From an uncultured Lachnospiraceae bacterium (GTDB taxonomy: Bacteria > Bacillota > Clostridia > Lachnospirales > Lachnospiraceae): DNA of 64,000 nucleotides. Below the pieces are notes generated by a model. The model saw only the letters and a list, made by a program, of their open reading frames with translations, was not told the DNA's origin and made no database searches. The position numbers were made by a program, and so were the translations under genes. This document shows positions 17,801-27,955 of this stretch, in pieces. The stretch is taken from contig CALWGM010000105.1 of assembly GCA_944380065.1 (NCBI GenBank), positions 1-64,000 of the forward strand, read 5' to 3'. Within the stretch, counting starts at the first letter, position 1, and each line of letters begins with the position of its first letter.

Positions 17801-18001
17801 ATGACACTGGTTGGAGCGCTGATTGGAGGAATTATTGTGGGACTGATTCCGTTTTTCCTGGGGAAAAAGCGGAATAATGAGGGAATCGGAACGGCAGGAC
17901 TGATCGCATGTGTGGTTTGTAATCTTGTCCTGGGGCTGCTGCTTTCCATACCATGCTGCATCGTATTTGTGATTCTTATCTTAGTGAAGAGCAAGAAATA
18001 A
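17801..18001 (+). CDS. Small two-helix membrane protein
   Basis: 66 residues, almost entirely two hydrophobic helices (about 1-22 and 31-60) joined by a basic GKKRNNEG loop, ending in LVKSKK. By the positive-inside rule the loop and C-terminus face the cytoplasm. GGAGGAGAG lies just upstream of the ATG. No family recognised with confidence; it could be a membrane component or anchor for the preceding cluster genes. It is the last gene I assign to the accessory cluster; tepA follows after 116 bases. Confidence 0.65.
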   Translation: MTLVGALIGGIIVGLIPFFLGKKRNNEGIGTAGLIACVVCNLVLGLLLSIPCCIVFVILILVKSKK

Positions 18002-18117
18002 AGGCAGATGAAATATGGAACGCCGAATGGAAATACCGTGAAACCACAGGTATAAAAAACCGGATTCCGCAGATACTACCGCCAGTATGGAAACCGGTAA
18101 AAGGAGGATTTTGCGGT

Positions 18118-18798
18118 ATGCAAAAGGAACAGGAACAAAAAGAGACGATGGAGCAGATCGGGGAATTCGGACAGATTGAAATGGATCACAGCAGGCAGCA
18201 GCACAATATTTTCCTGCTCTCCATCATCGGCGAGGTGGAGGGCCATGAATGCCTGGCCTCCAATGCCAAGACCACCAAGTATGAACATGTGCTGCCGAAA
18301 CTGGCGGAGGTGGAGGATGATGCCTCCGTGGATGGGATGCTGGTGCTTCTGAACACGGTGGGCGGGGATGTGGAGTCCGGCCTGGCTATTGCGGAGATGA
18401 TCGCTTCTTTGAGTAAACCGACGGTGTCGCTGGTGCTGGGGGGAAGCCATTCCATCGGCGTCCCTCTGGCTGTGGCCGCTGACTATTCCTATATTGTGCC
18501 AACGGGAACGATGGTTATCCATCCGGTGCGGCTGTCCGGCGTGGTGATCGGCGCGCAGCAGACCTATGATTATTTTAAACAGATGCAGGAGCGGATCGCC
18601 GGTTTTATTGAATCCCACTGTATGATCCGGGCAGAACGGATTGAGGAAATGATGATGAACACCAGTATGCTGACCAAGGATCTGGGGACTATTTTAGTCG
18701 GACATCAGGCGGTGGCGGAAGGGATCATCAATGAGGTGGGCGGGATTTCTGACGCGGTTTCCCGGCTTCATTTTATGATAAACGAGGAGAAGAACTGA
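18118..18798 (+). CDS. tepA: ClpP-like TepA-family serine protease
   Basis: 226 residues with a ClpP/crotonase fold. The TepA signature GGSHSIGVPLAVAADYSYIVPTGTMVIHPVRLSG-type segment holds the nucleophile Ser region and the catalytic His (IHP), here seen as LVLGGSHSIGVPLA followed by MVIHPVRLSG. The upstream NTVGGDVESGLAIAEMI is the oxyanion region. TepA of Bacillus was linked to protein translocation and spore physiology, and it also lies close to the ftsK/spoIIIE gene there, as it does here. Start ATG 18118 has AAAAGGAGG; the open frame back to 17953 overlaps the previous gene and is not used. This marks the return to conserved gene order after the accessory cluster. Confidence 0.85.
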   Translation: MQKEQEQKETMEQIGEFGQIEMDHSRQQHNIFLLSIIGEVEGHECLASNAKTTKYEHVLPKLAEVEDDASVDGMLVLLNTVGGDVESGLAIAEMIASLSKPTVSLVLGGSHSIGVPLAVAADYSYIVPTGTMVIHPVRLSGVVIGAQQTYDYFKQMQERIAGFIESHCMIRAERIEEMMMNTSMLTKDLGTILVGHQAVAEGIINEVGGISDAVSRLHFMINEEKN

Positions 18799-18816
18799 AC
18801 TTTAAAAAATTATTCA

Positions 18817-18845
18817 GTGACATCAATTTCAAATTGTGGTAAGAT
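18817..18845 (+). promoter_or_regulatory. Promoter for uppP
   Basis: GTGACA (18817-18822), 17 bases, then TAAGAT (18840-18845) with an extended TGG in front. The predicted start point falls at about 18852, on a 12-base palindrome. Confidence 0.6.
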
Positions 18846-18851
18846 ATTTTC

Positions 18852-18879
18852 TGTCCCGGGACATGTCGTTCCGGGGCAG
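18852..18879. repeat. Palindrome and hairpin in the uppP leader
   Basis: TGTCCCGGGACA (18852-18863) is a perfect 12-base palindrome at the expected transcription start of uppP. The same 5' arm can instead pair with CCGGGGCAG at 18871-18879 to form a 9-pair hairpin with an 11-base loop. The two folds exclude each other. It may be an operator or a leader structure; no known regulator site is recognised. Confidence 0.4.
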
Positions 18880-18932
18880 TACTGGTTACGGATGAAGGTT
18901 TTGACCAAGGTTCAAAGGATAAAGGGGATATT

Positions 18933-19808
18933 ATGACACTGCTGCAGTCGATCGTTATGGGAGTGATACAGGGGCTGACAGAGTTTTTGCCGGTCAGCAG
19001 TTCCGGGCATCTTGCCCTGTTTAAAATTTTGTTCCATGTGGATACGGATACCGGGCTTCTGTTTGACGTCCTGCTCCATGTGGGGACGCTGATCGCGGTG
19101 TGTGTCGTTTATTATAAGGATATCCTGCGCATGGCCGCAGAGCTGATCTGCATCATTGCAGACTGTATCCATAACATCAGGGCCTGGATCGGCAGGAGGC
19201 GGGGACGGCATATCCGGTACCGCCGGATCATACATAACAGCTACCGCAAATTTGTGCTGATGATTCTGGTATCTACGGTTCCCACCGGGGTGATCGGCTA
19301 TGTGGGCAGGGATTTTGTGGAGGCCGCCACGGAGATCCTCCTGATTCCCGGTATCTGCCTGATCATCACGGCCGTGCTTCTTTTCGTCAGCGATTTTGCG
19401 GGGGACGGGGTGAAAAAGCCCAGGCAGGCCACATTTGCCAATGCGTTTGTGGTGGGTATCTGTCAGGGAATCGCCACGCTTCCGGGGATTTCCCGCTCCG
19501 GCACCACCATTACGGCCTGTGTGCTCAGCGGTTTTGAGCGGAAGTTTGCGGTGAAATATTCCTTCCTTCTTTCGATCCCTGCCATCTTAGGGGCGCTTGT
19601 CCTGGAACTGAAGGGGGCAGGCAGTATCGCCGTTTCTGCCTCCGAGGTGGGAATCTATCTTGTGGGGATGGCGATTGCCGCGGCGGTTGGCTATGTCTGC
19701 ATCAAGACCATGCTGGTGATCGTGCGCAGGAAAAAGTTCAAGTATTTTGCAATCTACTGCCTGGCGGTGGGCGTCCTGGCCATTGCAGGGCATTTTTATC
19801 TTGCCTGA
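18933..19808 (+). CDS. uppP: Undecaprenyl-diphosphatase (BacA/UppP)
   Basis: 291-residue polytopic membrane enzyme that recycles undecaprenyl pyrophosphate to the phosphate carrier for cell-wall synthesis. Family motifs are QGLTEFLPVSSSGHLAL (residues 11-28, catalytic Glu and Ser) and GISRSGTTITACVL (about 190). ATG start behind AAAGGGGATATT. Other undecaprenyl genes in the window are uppS (29363) and a DUF368 transporter (42793). It has its own promoter and is followed 71 bases later by ftsK. Confidence 0.95.
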   Translation: MTLLQSIVMGVIQGLTEFLPVSSSGHLALFKILFHVDTDTGLLFDVLLHVGTLIAVCVVYYKDILRMAAELICIIADCIHNIRAWIGRRRGRHIRYRRIIHNSYRKFVLMILVSTVPTGVIGYVGRDFVEAATEILLIPGICLIITAVLLFVSDFAGDGVKKPRQATFANAFVVGICQGIATLPGISRSGTTITACVLSGFERKFAVKYSFLLSIPAILGALVLELKGAGSIAVSASEVGIYLVGMAIAAAVGYVCIKTMLVIVRRKKFKYFAIYCLAVGVLAIAGHFYLA

Positions 19809-19879
19809 GGACAGCCCGGCAGGGGAAGGCAGAACAATCTGTTTCTGCGTTCCATTCCATATGATTTTGTGAGGTAATT

Positions 19880-22444
19880 ATGGCAGCAACAAAGAAGAAA
19901 ACAGCTTCCCGGAAGAAATCTTCCGGGAAAAAACATACAGGAACGCGTTCACAAAAGAGCAGCGCTGCTTCCGGGTTCCCCTGGAAGAGTGAAGTGCTGC
20001 TGTTTGCTGTTCTGGCGTTTTCGATCGTACTGTTTATTACGAATATCGGGAAGGGCGGCGTTGTGGGAAATGCTGTCAGCCATTTCTTTTTCGGCGTGTT
20101 TGGCATCATGTCCTATGCGTTTCCCTTTGTTTTGTTTCTGGTGACCGCTTTTCTGATTTCCAACCGGAACCGGGGGCGGGCGAATACCGCAGCGTATTCC
20201 GGACGGGTGATTATGAAGTCCCTGGCCGGGATCCTGTTTTATGTGTTTCTCTGTGTGTTTTCCCACCTTGTTTATCTGGGTGAAGCGGATACCGGACTGA
20301 CCGACCTGTATCAGGAGTGTGCAGGCGCCAGGGCCGGGGGCGGCGTGCTGGGAGGCGTGATCGGCGCCGGGCTGGTGCAGGCGTTCGGTATCTGGGGTAC
20401 CTATGTGATCGATATCGCCATCCTGATCCTCTGTGTGGTCCTGATCACGGAGAAGTCCCTGTTCAAGGGGATCTCCCGGGGGAGCCGCAGGGTATATGAG
20501 TCCGCTAAGGATGACGCGCGGCGCAGGAAGGAAAGTTCCGTCAGAAAGAGGGAAGCGCGCAGAGAGCAGGAGCGGCAGAGGGAAGAAAAGACGGCGCCGG
20601 AGGAAACAGCCGCCGGGCGCAGGAGGGATAAGAAGGTTTCCGGCGTCTCGCTGGACACCGGGCTGAAGCCGGAGAAAAAGGAAACAGAGTCGGACCGTTT
20701 GGAGGAAGTGGATATGTCCGCCATGTCAGACGGGAGCGCGGACAGCGTGACAGAGCAGCAGTCGAAGGAGTTCTGGGAGCATTATCAGGAGCCGGAGATC
20801 CATATGCCGGGGCAGAAGGGGGCCGAAGAGCAGGAGACGCAGCAGGCACAGGCGCCGGAGGCTCCTGCAAAACGGGCCAGAAAGCCGAAACAGTCTGCGG
20901 CGGAGGTGACCTCGGAGGTTTCCGATATCAGCAGAACCATCGAGGCCGGTGCGAAGACGCAGCCTCCGGCCTATGTGTTTCCGGATGTGCGGCTGCTGAA
21001 GAAGGGGGATCCTGCGAAAATGGGGGATTCCAGGCAGCATCTGCAGGAAATGTCCGCCCGGCTGCAGCGGACGCTGGAGACGTTCGGCGTAAACGCCAGG
21101 GTCACCAACGTGGTCTGCGGGCCTGCGGTGACCCAGTATGAGATCCATCCGGAGATGGGAGTCAAGGTCAGCAAGATCGTGAATCTGGCAGACGATATCA
21201 AGCTGAACCTGGCGGTCCCTGATATCCGGATCGAGGCGCCGATCCCGGGGAAGGCGGCCATCGGCATTGAAGTCCCGAATAAGGAAAATGTGACCGTTGC
21301 GTTCCGCGATCTGGTGGAAGCGAAAGAGTTCCGGAGCCATCCGTCGAAGATCTCATTTTGTGTGGGAAAGGATATCGCCGGGCATGTGATTGTGGCGGAT
21401 ATTGCGAAGATGCCGCATCTTCTGATTGCGGGAGCTACGGGTTCCGGCAAATCTGTCTGCATTAATACGATTATTATGAGTATTTTATATAAAGCGGATC
21501 CGTCGGAAGTGAAGCTGATCATGATTGATCCCAAGGTGGTGGAGCTGAGCGTATACAACCAGATTCCCCATCTTCTGATCCCGGTTGTGACAGATCCGAA
21601 AAAAGCGGCCGGGGCGCTGCACTGGGCGGTTGCCGAGATGACGGAGCGCTACCAGAAGTTTGCGGAATACGGGGTGCGCGATATTAAGGGCTACAATCAG
21701 AGGGTGGAGTCCGTGCAGGATCTTCCCGGTGAGGATAAGCCGCAGAAGATGACCCAGATCGTGGTGATCGTGGATGAGCTGGCGGATCTGATGATGGTGG
21801 CTCCCGGGGATGTGGAGGACGCCATCTGCCGGCTGGCGCAGCTGGCCAGGGCGGCGGGTATCCACCTGATCATCGCTACCCAGCGACCGTCCGTCAATGT
21901 GATTACCGGGCTGATCAAGGCCAATATGCCTTCCAGGATTGCTTTTTCCGTGACCTCCGGCGTGGATTCCAGGACGATCCTGGATATGAACGGGGCGGAA
22001 AAGCTGCTGGGAAAGGGCGATATGCTGTTTTATCCCCAGGGATATTCCAAGCCGCTGCGTGTTCAGGGCGCCTTTGTCTCTGACAAAGAAGTTTCTGACG
22101 TGGTGGATTATATTGTTGATAAAAACGGCCAGGTATCTTATAATTCAGAAATAGAAGGAAAAGTGACCGAATCACAGTCCATGATGGGAGGCGGCAGCGG
22201 CTTCACGGAGACGGCCGACGACCGGGACAGTTATTTTGATGATGCGGCCCGGTTCCTGATTGAGAAGGAAAAGGGATCCATCGGCATGCTGCAGCGGAAT
22301 TTTCGGATCGGGTTCAACCGGGCGGCAAGGATCATGGATCAGTTGGAAGAGGCCGGCATCGTGGGGCCGGAGGAGGGCACGAAGCCCCGCCGGGTACTGA
22401 TGACCATGGCTGAATATGAAGGGTTGTCCGGGGATGGACAGTAG
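19880..22444 (+). CDS. ftsK: FtsK/SpoIIIE DNA translocase
   Basis: 854 residues. About four membrane helices (35-195) anchor it at the septum. A charged, low-complexity linker runs from about 205 to 350. The motor has Walker [10 protein letters not shown] (about 522) and Walker [12 protein letters not shown] (about 630). The C-terminal winged-helix gamma domain (about 780-850, [24 protein letters not shown]) recognises polar DNA motifs. It pumps DNA during division and, in spore formers, into the forespore. The N-terminus is Lys/Ser-rich ([15 protein letters not shown]). ATG start with TGAGGTAATT upstream. tepA-ftsK proximity is conserved. Confidence 0.95.
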   Translation: MAATKKKTASRKKSSGKKHTGTRSQKSSAASGFPWKSEVLLFAVLAFSIVLFITNIGKGGVVGNAVSHFFFGVFGIMSYAFPFVLFLVTAFLISNRNRGRANTAAYSGRVIMKSLAGILFYVFLCVFSHLVYLGEADTGLTDLYQECAGARAGGGVLGGVIGAGLVQAFGIWGTYVIDIAILILCVVLITEKSLFKGISRGSRRVYESAKDDARRRKESSVRKREARREQERQREEKTAPEETAAGRRRDKKVSGVSLDTGLKPEKKETESDRLEEVDMSAMSDGSADSVTEQQSKEFWEHYQEPEIHMPGQKGAEEQETQQAQAPEAPAKRARKPKQSAAEVTSEVSDISRTIEAGAKTQPPAYVFPDVRLLKKGDPAKMGDSRQHLQEMSARLQRTLETFGVNARVTNVVCGPAVTQYEIHPEMGVKVSKIVNLADDIKLNLAVPDIRIEAPIPGKAAIGIEVPNKENVTVAFRDLVEAKEFRSHPSKISFCVGKDIAGHVIVADIAKMPHLLIAGATGSGKSVCINTIIMSILYKADPSEVKLIMIDPKVVELSVYNQIPHLLIPVVTDPKKAAGALHWAVAEMTERYQKFAEYGVRDIKGYNQRVESVQDLPGEDKPQKMTQIVVIVDELADLMMVAPGDVEDAICRLAQLARAAGIHLIIATQRPSVNVITGLIKANMPSRIAFSVTSGVDSRTILDMNGAEKLLGKGDMLFYPQGYSKPLRVQGAFVSDKEVSDVVDYIVDKNGQVSYNSEIEGKVTESQSMMGGGSGFTETADDRDSYFDDAARFLIEKEKGSIGMLQRNFRIGFNRAARIMDQLEEAGIVGPEEGTKPRRVLMTMAEYEGLSGDGQ

Positions 22445-22500
22445 CTTTTGGGCAGAAAAAGCAGCAGGTTCCCGGGGAATCTGTTTGAGAACCGCATGGG

Positions 22501-22519
22501 AAACGCGGCGCGCGTTTTT
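22501..22519 (+). terminator. Weak terminator after ftsK
   Basis: A 7-pair GC-rich stem (22501-22507 with 22511-22517) with a 3-base loop overlaps a run of five Ts. The stem is short, so read-through to fhs is likely. Confidence 0.45.
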
Positions 22520-22565
22520 CAGATAGATTACTTTAGGAAAATTCACTTGCAGGAGGACAGGGCGT

Positions 22566-24236
22566 ATGAAAACAGATATTGAGATCGCACAGGAAGCGAA
22601 GATGGAGCATATTGCGAAGGTTGCCGGACAGCTGGGGATTACGGAGGACGAATTAGAGCTTTATGGAAAATATAAGGCAAAACTGTCCGATGAGCTGATG
22701 GACCGGGTGAAGGATAACCCGGATGGAAAATTAGTGCTGGTGACGGCCATTAACCCGACCCCTGCAGGCGAGGGGAAGACGACCACCAGTATCGGCCTGG
22801 CGCAGGCCATGGGACGGCTGAATCAAAAGGCGGTTCTTGCCCTGCGGGAGCCTTCTCTTGGTCCCTGTTTTGGCATCAAGGGCGGAGCAGCCGGCGGCGG
22901 TTATGCGCAGGTGGTGCCGATGGAGGATCTGAATCTGCATTTTACCGGGGATTTCCATGCGATTACTTCCGCCAACAATCTTTTGGCGGCGATGCTGGAT
23001 AATCATATCCAGCAGGGGAACGCGCTCTGTATCGATCCCCGCCAGGTGGTATGGAAACGCTGCCTGGATATGAACGACCGGGTACTGAGAAATATCGTGG
23101 TGGGTCTGGGAAGCAAGATGGACGGTATGGTGCGGGAGGATCATTTTGTCATCACCGTAGCCACGGAGATCATGGCGGTTCTCTGCCTGGCGGCTGATAT
23201 GGATGACCTGAAGCGCCGGCTGGGGCGGATGATCGTGGCGTACTCTTTTGACGGAAAGCCGGTGACCGCAGACGACCTGCAGGCCACAGGCGCCATGGCG
23301 GCTCTTTTAAAAGACGCACTGAAGCCGAACCTGATCCAGACGCTGGAGCATACGCCGGCCATCGTGCACGGCGGACCGTTCGCCAATATTGCCCACGGCT
23401 GCAACAGTGTGCGGGCAACCCGTATGGCCATGAAGCTGGCGGATATTACCATCACGGAGGCCGGATTCGGCGCGGATCTGGGGGCGGAAAAGTTTTTCGA
23501 TATCAAGTGCCGCATGGCGGGGCTGAAACCGGACGCTGTGGTTCTGGTTGCCACGGTGCGGGCATTAAAATATAATGGAGGCGTACCCAAAACGGAGCTG
23601 GTACCGGAGAATCTGGACGCGCTGAAGAAGGGAATCGTCAACTTGGAGAAGCACATTGAGAATCTCCAGAAATACGGAGTGCCGGTGGTGGTGACCCTGA
23701 ATTCTTTTGTTACAGATACAGAGGCCGAGCTGAAGTTCGTGGAGGACTTCTGCGTGGCGCGGGGATGTGACTTTGCCCTGTCCCGTGTCTGGGAAAAAGG
23801 CGGCGAGGGCGGTATTGAATTAGCAGAGAAGGTGCTGGATGTTTTAGAGCAGAAGGAGAGCCATTTTAAGGTTCTCTATGAGGACAGCCTGCCGCTGAAG
23901 GATAAGATCGAGACGGTTGCGAGGGAAATCTATGGCGCGGACGGCGTGACCTATTCCAACGCCGCTGCCAGGGAACTGAAGCGGATCACAGACCTTGGCA
24001 TGGGTGATTTCCCTGTCTGTATGGCAAAAACACAGTATTCCCTGTCCGATGACCAGAATAAGTTGGGGCGCCCGGAACACTTTACGGTGAATGTGCGCGA
24101 AGTGTATGTGAATGCCGGGGCCGGTTTTGTGGTGGCGGTGACCGGGGCGATCATGACGATGCCAGGACTGCCGAAAAAGCCGGCGGCCAACAATATTGAT
24201 GTGGATTCCAACGGTGTGATCACCGGATTATTTTAG
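22566..24236 (+). CDS. fhs: Formate-tetrahydrofolate ligase
   Basis: 556 residues, full length. Uses ATP to join formate to tetrahydrofolate, giving 10-formyl-THF for purines, fMet-tRNA and, in acetogens, the methyl branch of the Wood-Ljungdahl pathway. The P-loop [18 protein letters not shown] lies at about residues 64-81, with the signature [19 protein letters not shown] nearby. No other Wood-Ljungdahl gene lies in the window, so acetogenesis cannot be claimed. ATG start behind GCAGGAGG. Confidence 0.97.
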   Translation: MKTDIEIAQEAKMEHIAKVAGQLGITEDELELYGKYKAKLSDELMDRVKDNPDGKLVLVTAINPTPAGEGKTTTSIGLAQAMGRLNQKAVLALREPSLGPCFGIKGGAAGGGYAQVVPMEDLNLHFTGDFHAITSANNLLAAMLDNHIQQGNALCIDPRQVVWKRCLDMNDRVLRNIVVGLGSKMDGMVREDHFVITVATEIMAVLCLAADMDDLKRRLGRMIVAYSFDGKPVTADDLQATGAMAALLKDALKPNLIQTLEHTPAIVHGGPFANIAHGCNSVRATRMAMKLADITITEAGFGADLGAEKFFDIKCRMAGLKPDAVVLVATVRALKYNGGVPKTELVPENLDALKKGIVNLEKHIENLQKYGVPVVVTLNSFVTDTEAELKFVEDFCVARGCDFALSRVWEKGGEGGIELAEKVLDVLEQKESHFKVLYEDSLPLKDKIETVAREIYGADGVTYSNAAARELKRITDLGMGDFPVCMAKTQYSLSDDQNKLGRPEHFTVNVREVYVNAGAGFVVAVTGAIMTMPGLPKKPAANNIDVDSNGVITGLF

Positions 24237-24289
24237 GAAATACGGATTTTATCAGCGTTTCTATCATTCAGGGCAGAGAGAGGATCAGC

Positions 24290-25492
24290 ATGGTTTGTTC
24301 AAAGTGTGGAGCCAAACTGAAGGAGGGCTGTGTCTACTGTTCGCAGTGCGGGCAGGAAGCCCAGATCGTTTCTGAGATCAATATTCTGGAAGATGATCTC
24401 CTGCGGGAGATTATGGATGACAGGGAAAGTCAGGGAAGCGGGCACAGAGGCGGGCCGGAGAAGGAAGAGGAGGGTCAGCCGGAAAAATATGACAGGAAAA
24501 ATGAAGGGCAGGAAGGGAAAAAGACCCGGGCATTAAGGCGCAGACTGCTGATTCTGGTGGCTGTCTTAGCGGCGGCTGTGGCGGTTGCCCTGGGGCTGTT
24601 TGCCTACCGGCAGAACCATTCCCAGGAGCACCTGTTATCCAGAGCACAGGAGGCCTACGGACAGAAGGATTATGAGGATGCGCTGAACTATGCGGACCGG
24701 ATCCTTGCCCTGAATGGGGAAAATGTGGAGGCTATGCTGCTGAAAGGACAGGTGTGGCTGGACAGGAAGGAATATGAGGATGCAGAGGCGCAGTTTTTAG
24801 AGGTTCTCTCACTGGATCCCTCCTGTGCGGAAGCATACCGTGGGCTGCTTGTCCTGTATGACGCCCGGGGACAGAAGGCAGAGATCCGTGAACTGATGGA
24901 CGGGGTGGAGGACGAAGAGATCCTGGCCCTGTTTGAAGACTATGTAGTTCCCGAGCCGGAGATCCAGGTGGAGAGCGGCAGTTTTTCAGAATATTTTACT
25001 GTGGAGATTTCCGCGCCGGAGAAGGGGCTGGAGATTTATTATACCCTGGACGGGACGACGCCGGATGAGGACAGTACGCTCTATGAAGAGCCGGTGGAGA
25101 TTTCCGATCAGGGAACGACGGTTCTGACTGCCGTATGCCGGGATAAGGACGGCGAATACAGCGAACCGGTGCGGGCGGAGTATACGGTAGAGCTGGATGT
25201 GCCGGACGCCCCGACGGCATCTCCGGACGGCGGGCAGTTTTCCATGCCTGCAGCGGTTACGGTGACCGTGCCGGAGGGAACCACGGTTTATTATACCTGG
25301 GACGGCTCTGAACCGGACCGGAATTCCGCCAGGTATAGCGGGGCGATCCAGATCCCGGAGGGGAATAATATTCTGTCATTGGTGGCGATTGATGGAAACG
25401 GCATGAAGAGCAGTGTCAGGAAATATAATTATATCTATTATCCGGAAAGTACAGATACCGGGTCCGGACAGACAGATCCGGTGTCCGGCTGA
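24290..25492 (+). CDS. Zinc-ribbon / TPR membrane protein with chitobiase-like C-terminal repeats
   Basis: 400 residues. An N-terminal zinc ribbon (CSKCGAKLKEGCVYCSQCG, residues 3-21) is followed by a charged linker, one membrane helix (about 83-106), a TPR-like helical region (about 110-210, AYGQKDYEDALNYADRIL and EYEDAEAQFLEVLSLDPS), then two FN3/CHB_HEX_C-like beta repeats (EIYYTLDGTTPDEDSTLYEEPV and TVYYTWDGSEPDRNSARYSGAI). The outside part is probably extracytoplasmic. Proteins of this layout are common in Lachnospiraceae; function is unknown, perhaps wall sensing or complex assembly. It is flanked by unrelated housekeeping genes. Confidence 0.7.
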   Translation: MVCSKCGAKLKEGCVYCSQCGQEAQIVSEINILEDDLLREIMDDRESQGSGHRGGPEKEEEGQPEKYDRKNEGQEGKKTRALRRRLLILVAVLAAAVAVALGLFAYRQNHSQEHLLSRAQEAYGQKDYEDALNYADRILALNGENVEAMLLKGQVWLDRKEYEDAEAQFLEVLSLDPSCAEAYRGLLVLYDARGQKAEIRELMDGVEDEEILALFEDYVVPEPEIQVESGSFSEYFTVEISAPEKGLEIYYTLDGTTPDEDSTLYEEPVEISDQGTTVLTAVCRDKDGEYSEPVRAEYTVELDVPDAPTASPDGGQFSMPAAVTVTVPEGTTVYYTWDGSEPDRNSARYSGAIQIPEGNNILSLVAIDGNGMKSSVRKYNYIYYPESTDTGSGQTDPVSG

Positions 25493-25554
25493 CCCGGAGG
25501 GCGGAGCCTGCGGAAGGATTCCGGCTGCCGCCCGGCGATAAAAAGGAGCAGATT

Positions 25555-26403
25555 ATGAAGTTTACAAAAATGCACGGATGCGGCAATGATTATGTCTATG
25601 TGAATTGTTTTGAGGAAACCGTGAAAAATCCCGGCGCGGTTTCCAGATATGTCAGCGACCGCCATTTCGGGATCGGTTCTGACGGGATGATCCTGATCGG
25701 GCCGTCGGATACGGCGGATTTCCGGATGGCCATGTACAATGCGGATGGTTCCGAGGGAAGTATGTGCGGGAACGGGATCCGCTGTGTGGCGAAGTACGTG
25801 TACGATTACGGCCTGACGGATCAGACCTCCATTTCTGTGGAGACCAGATCCGGAATCAAATATCTGGATCTGACCGTGGAGGACGGAAAAGTATCCCTGG
25901 TAAAGGTGAATATGGGGGCGCCCTCCCTGCTGGCAAAGGACATCCCGGTGGTTACAGAGAAAGAATATGTAGTGGACGAACCGCTGACGATTTCAGGGGA
26001 GGAATATTATATTACCTGTGTTTCCATGGGCAATCCCCATGCGGTGACCTTTGTGAAGGATACGGCCGCCTTCCCGGTGGAGCAGGTGGGTCCGTATTTT
26101 GAAAACCATGAGATGTTCCCGGACCGGGTAAATACAGAGTTTGTACAGCTGATCAGCCGCTCCGAGATGAATATGCGCGTCTGGGAGCGGGGATCCGGCG
26201 AAACCTGGGCCTGCGGAACCGGCACCTGCGCTTCGGTAGTGGCGGCAGTGGTCAACGGATATACAGATGAACATGTGCTGGTGCATCTGCGCGGGGGCGA
26301 CCTGCAGATTGATTATGACCGGACGGCAGATACGGTCTGGATGACCGGACCGGCCACTACGGTATTTGACGGTGAGATCGATATCAGTGCAATAGATCAG
26401 TAG
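25555..26403 (+). CDS. dapF: Diaminopimelate epimerase
   Basis: 282 residues. Converts LL-DAP to meso-DAP for lysine and peptidoglycan. The two catalytic cysteines are in GSMCGNGIRC (about residue 72) and ACGTGTCAS (about 221), with the typical start MKFTKMHGCGNDYVY. ATG behind AAAAGGAG. murE follows after 12 bases, so the enzyme that makes meso-DAP and the ligase that adds it are co-transcribed. Confidence 0.97.
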   Translation: MKFTKMHGCGNDYVYVNCFEETVKNPGAVSRYVSDRHFGIGSDGMILIGPSDTADFRMAMYNADGSEGSMCGNGIRCVAKYVYDYGLTDQTSISVETRSGIKYLDLTVEDGKVSLVKVNMGAPSLLAKDIPVVTEKEYVVDEPLTISGEEYYITCVSMGNPHAVTFVKDTAAFPVEQVGPYFENHEMFPDRVNTEFVQLISRSEMNMRVWERGSGETWACGTGTCASVVAAVVNGYTDEHVLVHLRGGDLQIDYDRTADTVWMTGPATTVFDGEIDISAIDQ

Positions 26404-26415
26404 AGGAGTAAGAGG

Positions 26416-27885
26416 ATGAGGTTATCAGATTTGATGCAGGGGATCCGCTGTGAATGCCTGCAGGGTGATATGGACCGGGAGATCAGTACGCTGGTTTATG
26501 ATTCCCGGAAAATAGAAAAGGATTCTGTGTTTGTATGTATCTGCGGCGCTGTCAGCGACGGGCATGATTATGTGGCGCAGGCGGCGGAAAAAGGCGCGGC
26601 GGCCGTGGTAGTGCAAAAGGATGTTGCGGTGGACGGATCGGTTGCGGTGATCCGCACGGAGGACACCAGGCTGGCCCTGGCAGAGATGTCTGCGGCTTAT
26701 TTCGGGCACCCGGCCAGGGAACTGACTACCATCGGCATCACCGGGACAAAGGGAAAGACGACCGCCACATATATGGTGCGCTCCATCTTAGAGCATTCCG
26801 GCTATAAGACCGGACTGATCGGCACCATCGAGATGATCATCGGCGACGAGACCATCCCGGCAGCCAATACGACGCCGGAATCCTATGTGATCCAGGAGAC
26901 GTTCCGCAAGATGGCGGATGCCGGATGCCAGTGCGTGGTGATGGAGGTGTCCTCCCAGGGGCTGATGCTGCACCGGGTGGGCGGTTTTGTATTTGATTAC
27001 GGGATTTTTACGAACTTAGAGCCGGACCACATCGGCCCCAATGAGCACAAAGACCTGAATGACTATATCCGCTGCAAGAGCCTTCTGTTCCGGCAGTGCC
27101 GGTATGGGATTTTCAATGCGGATGACAGCCATCTGGCAAAGATCATGGAAGGGCATACCTGTGAGGTGGAGACCTACGGCTTCTCGGAGCAGGCGGATCT
27201 GCGGGCGCAGGATGTGCATCTGTTTGACAGGGGAGGCGTGCTGGGCGTTGCCTACCATCTGAGCGGAAAATTGGACATGGATGTGGAGATCGATATTCCG
27301 GGAACCTTCAGCGTCTACAACTCCATGACGGCCATTGCCATTTGCCTGCATTTCGGCGTCCGGCCGGAGGTGATCAAAGAGTCCCTGGCCAGGATCCATG
27401 TGAAGGGCAGGGTGGAGCTCCTCCCCGTTTCGTCTAAGTTTACGCTGATGATTGATTACGCCCACAACGCCATGAGTCTGGAAAGCCTTCTGACCACTTT
27501 AAGGGAATACCATCCCCGGCGTCTGGTCTGCCTGTTCGGCTGCGGCGGCAACCGTTCCCGCGACCGCAGGTTCCAGATGGGCGAGGTTTCCTCCCGGCTG
27601 GCCGACCTGACCATTGTCACTTCTGACAATCCGCGGAATGAGGAACCGCAGGCCATCCTTGACGATATTGTTACCGGTGTGAAAAAGGCAGACGGAGCCT
27701 ATATCTCCATCATCGACCGGGCGGAGGCGATCCGCTATGCCATTGAGCATGCCGAGGAGGGCGATGTGATCGTCCTGGCCGGGAAGGGGCATGAGGATTA
27801 TCAGGAGATCTGCGGCAAAAAGCATCATATGGACGAGCGGGAATTAGTGGCGGATGTGGTGAAGGACGGAAACTTTATCCGATAA
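26416..27885 (+). CDS. murE: UDP-MurNAc-tripeptide (meso-DAP) ligase
   Basis: 489 residues with the Mur ligase layout: N-terminal UDP-binding domain, central ATP site GITGTKGKTTATYM (about 109-122), C-terminal domain with DNPRNEEP (about 404). The DNPR motif is the known marker of meso-diaminopimelate specificity, as opposed to lysine, and fits dapF next door. ATG start with GAGGAGTAAGAGG. The gene is the last before a fresh promoter for pyrH. Confidence 0.96.
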   Translation: MRLSDLMQGIRCECLQGDMDREISTLVYDSRKIEKDSVFVCICGAVSDGHDYVAQAAEKGAAAVVVQKDVAVDGSVAVIRTEDTRLALAEMSAAYFGHPARELTTIGITGTKGKTTATYMVRSILEHSGYKTGLIGTIEMIIGDETIPAANTTPESYVIQETFRKMADAGCQCVVMEVSSQGLMLHRVGGFVFDYGIFTNLEPDHIGPNEHKDLNDYIRCKSLLFRQCRYGIFNADDSHLAKIMEGHTCEVETYGFSEQADLRAQDVHLFDRGGVLGVAYHLSGKLDMDVEIDIPGTFSVYNSMTAIAICLHFGVRPEVIKESLARIHVKGRVELLPVSSKFTLMIDYAHNAMSLESLLTTLREYHPRRLVCLFGCGGNRSRDRRFQMGEVSSRLADLTIVTSDNPRNEEPQAILDDIVTGVKKADGAYISIIDRAEAIRYAIEHAEEGDVIVLAGKGHEDYQEICGKKHHMDERELVADVVKDGNFIR

Positions 27886-27909
27886 AGGCTACTTTTTTGG
27901 GAATACATA

Positions 27910-27918
27910 TGGTATAAT
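27910..27918 (+). promoter_or_regulatory. Extended -10 promoter for pyrH operon
   Basis: TGGTATAAT matches TGN-TATAAT, 37 bases before the pyrH start. The -35 region is weak. It would drive the long pyrH-to-polC run. Confidence 0.55.
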
Positions 27919-27955
27919 ACTTTTATATTTTTGAATCAGAGTGAAGGGAGTTATC

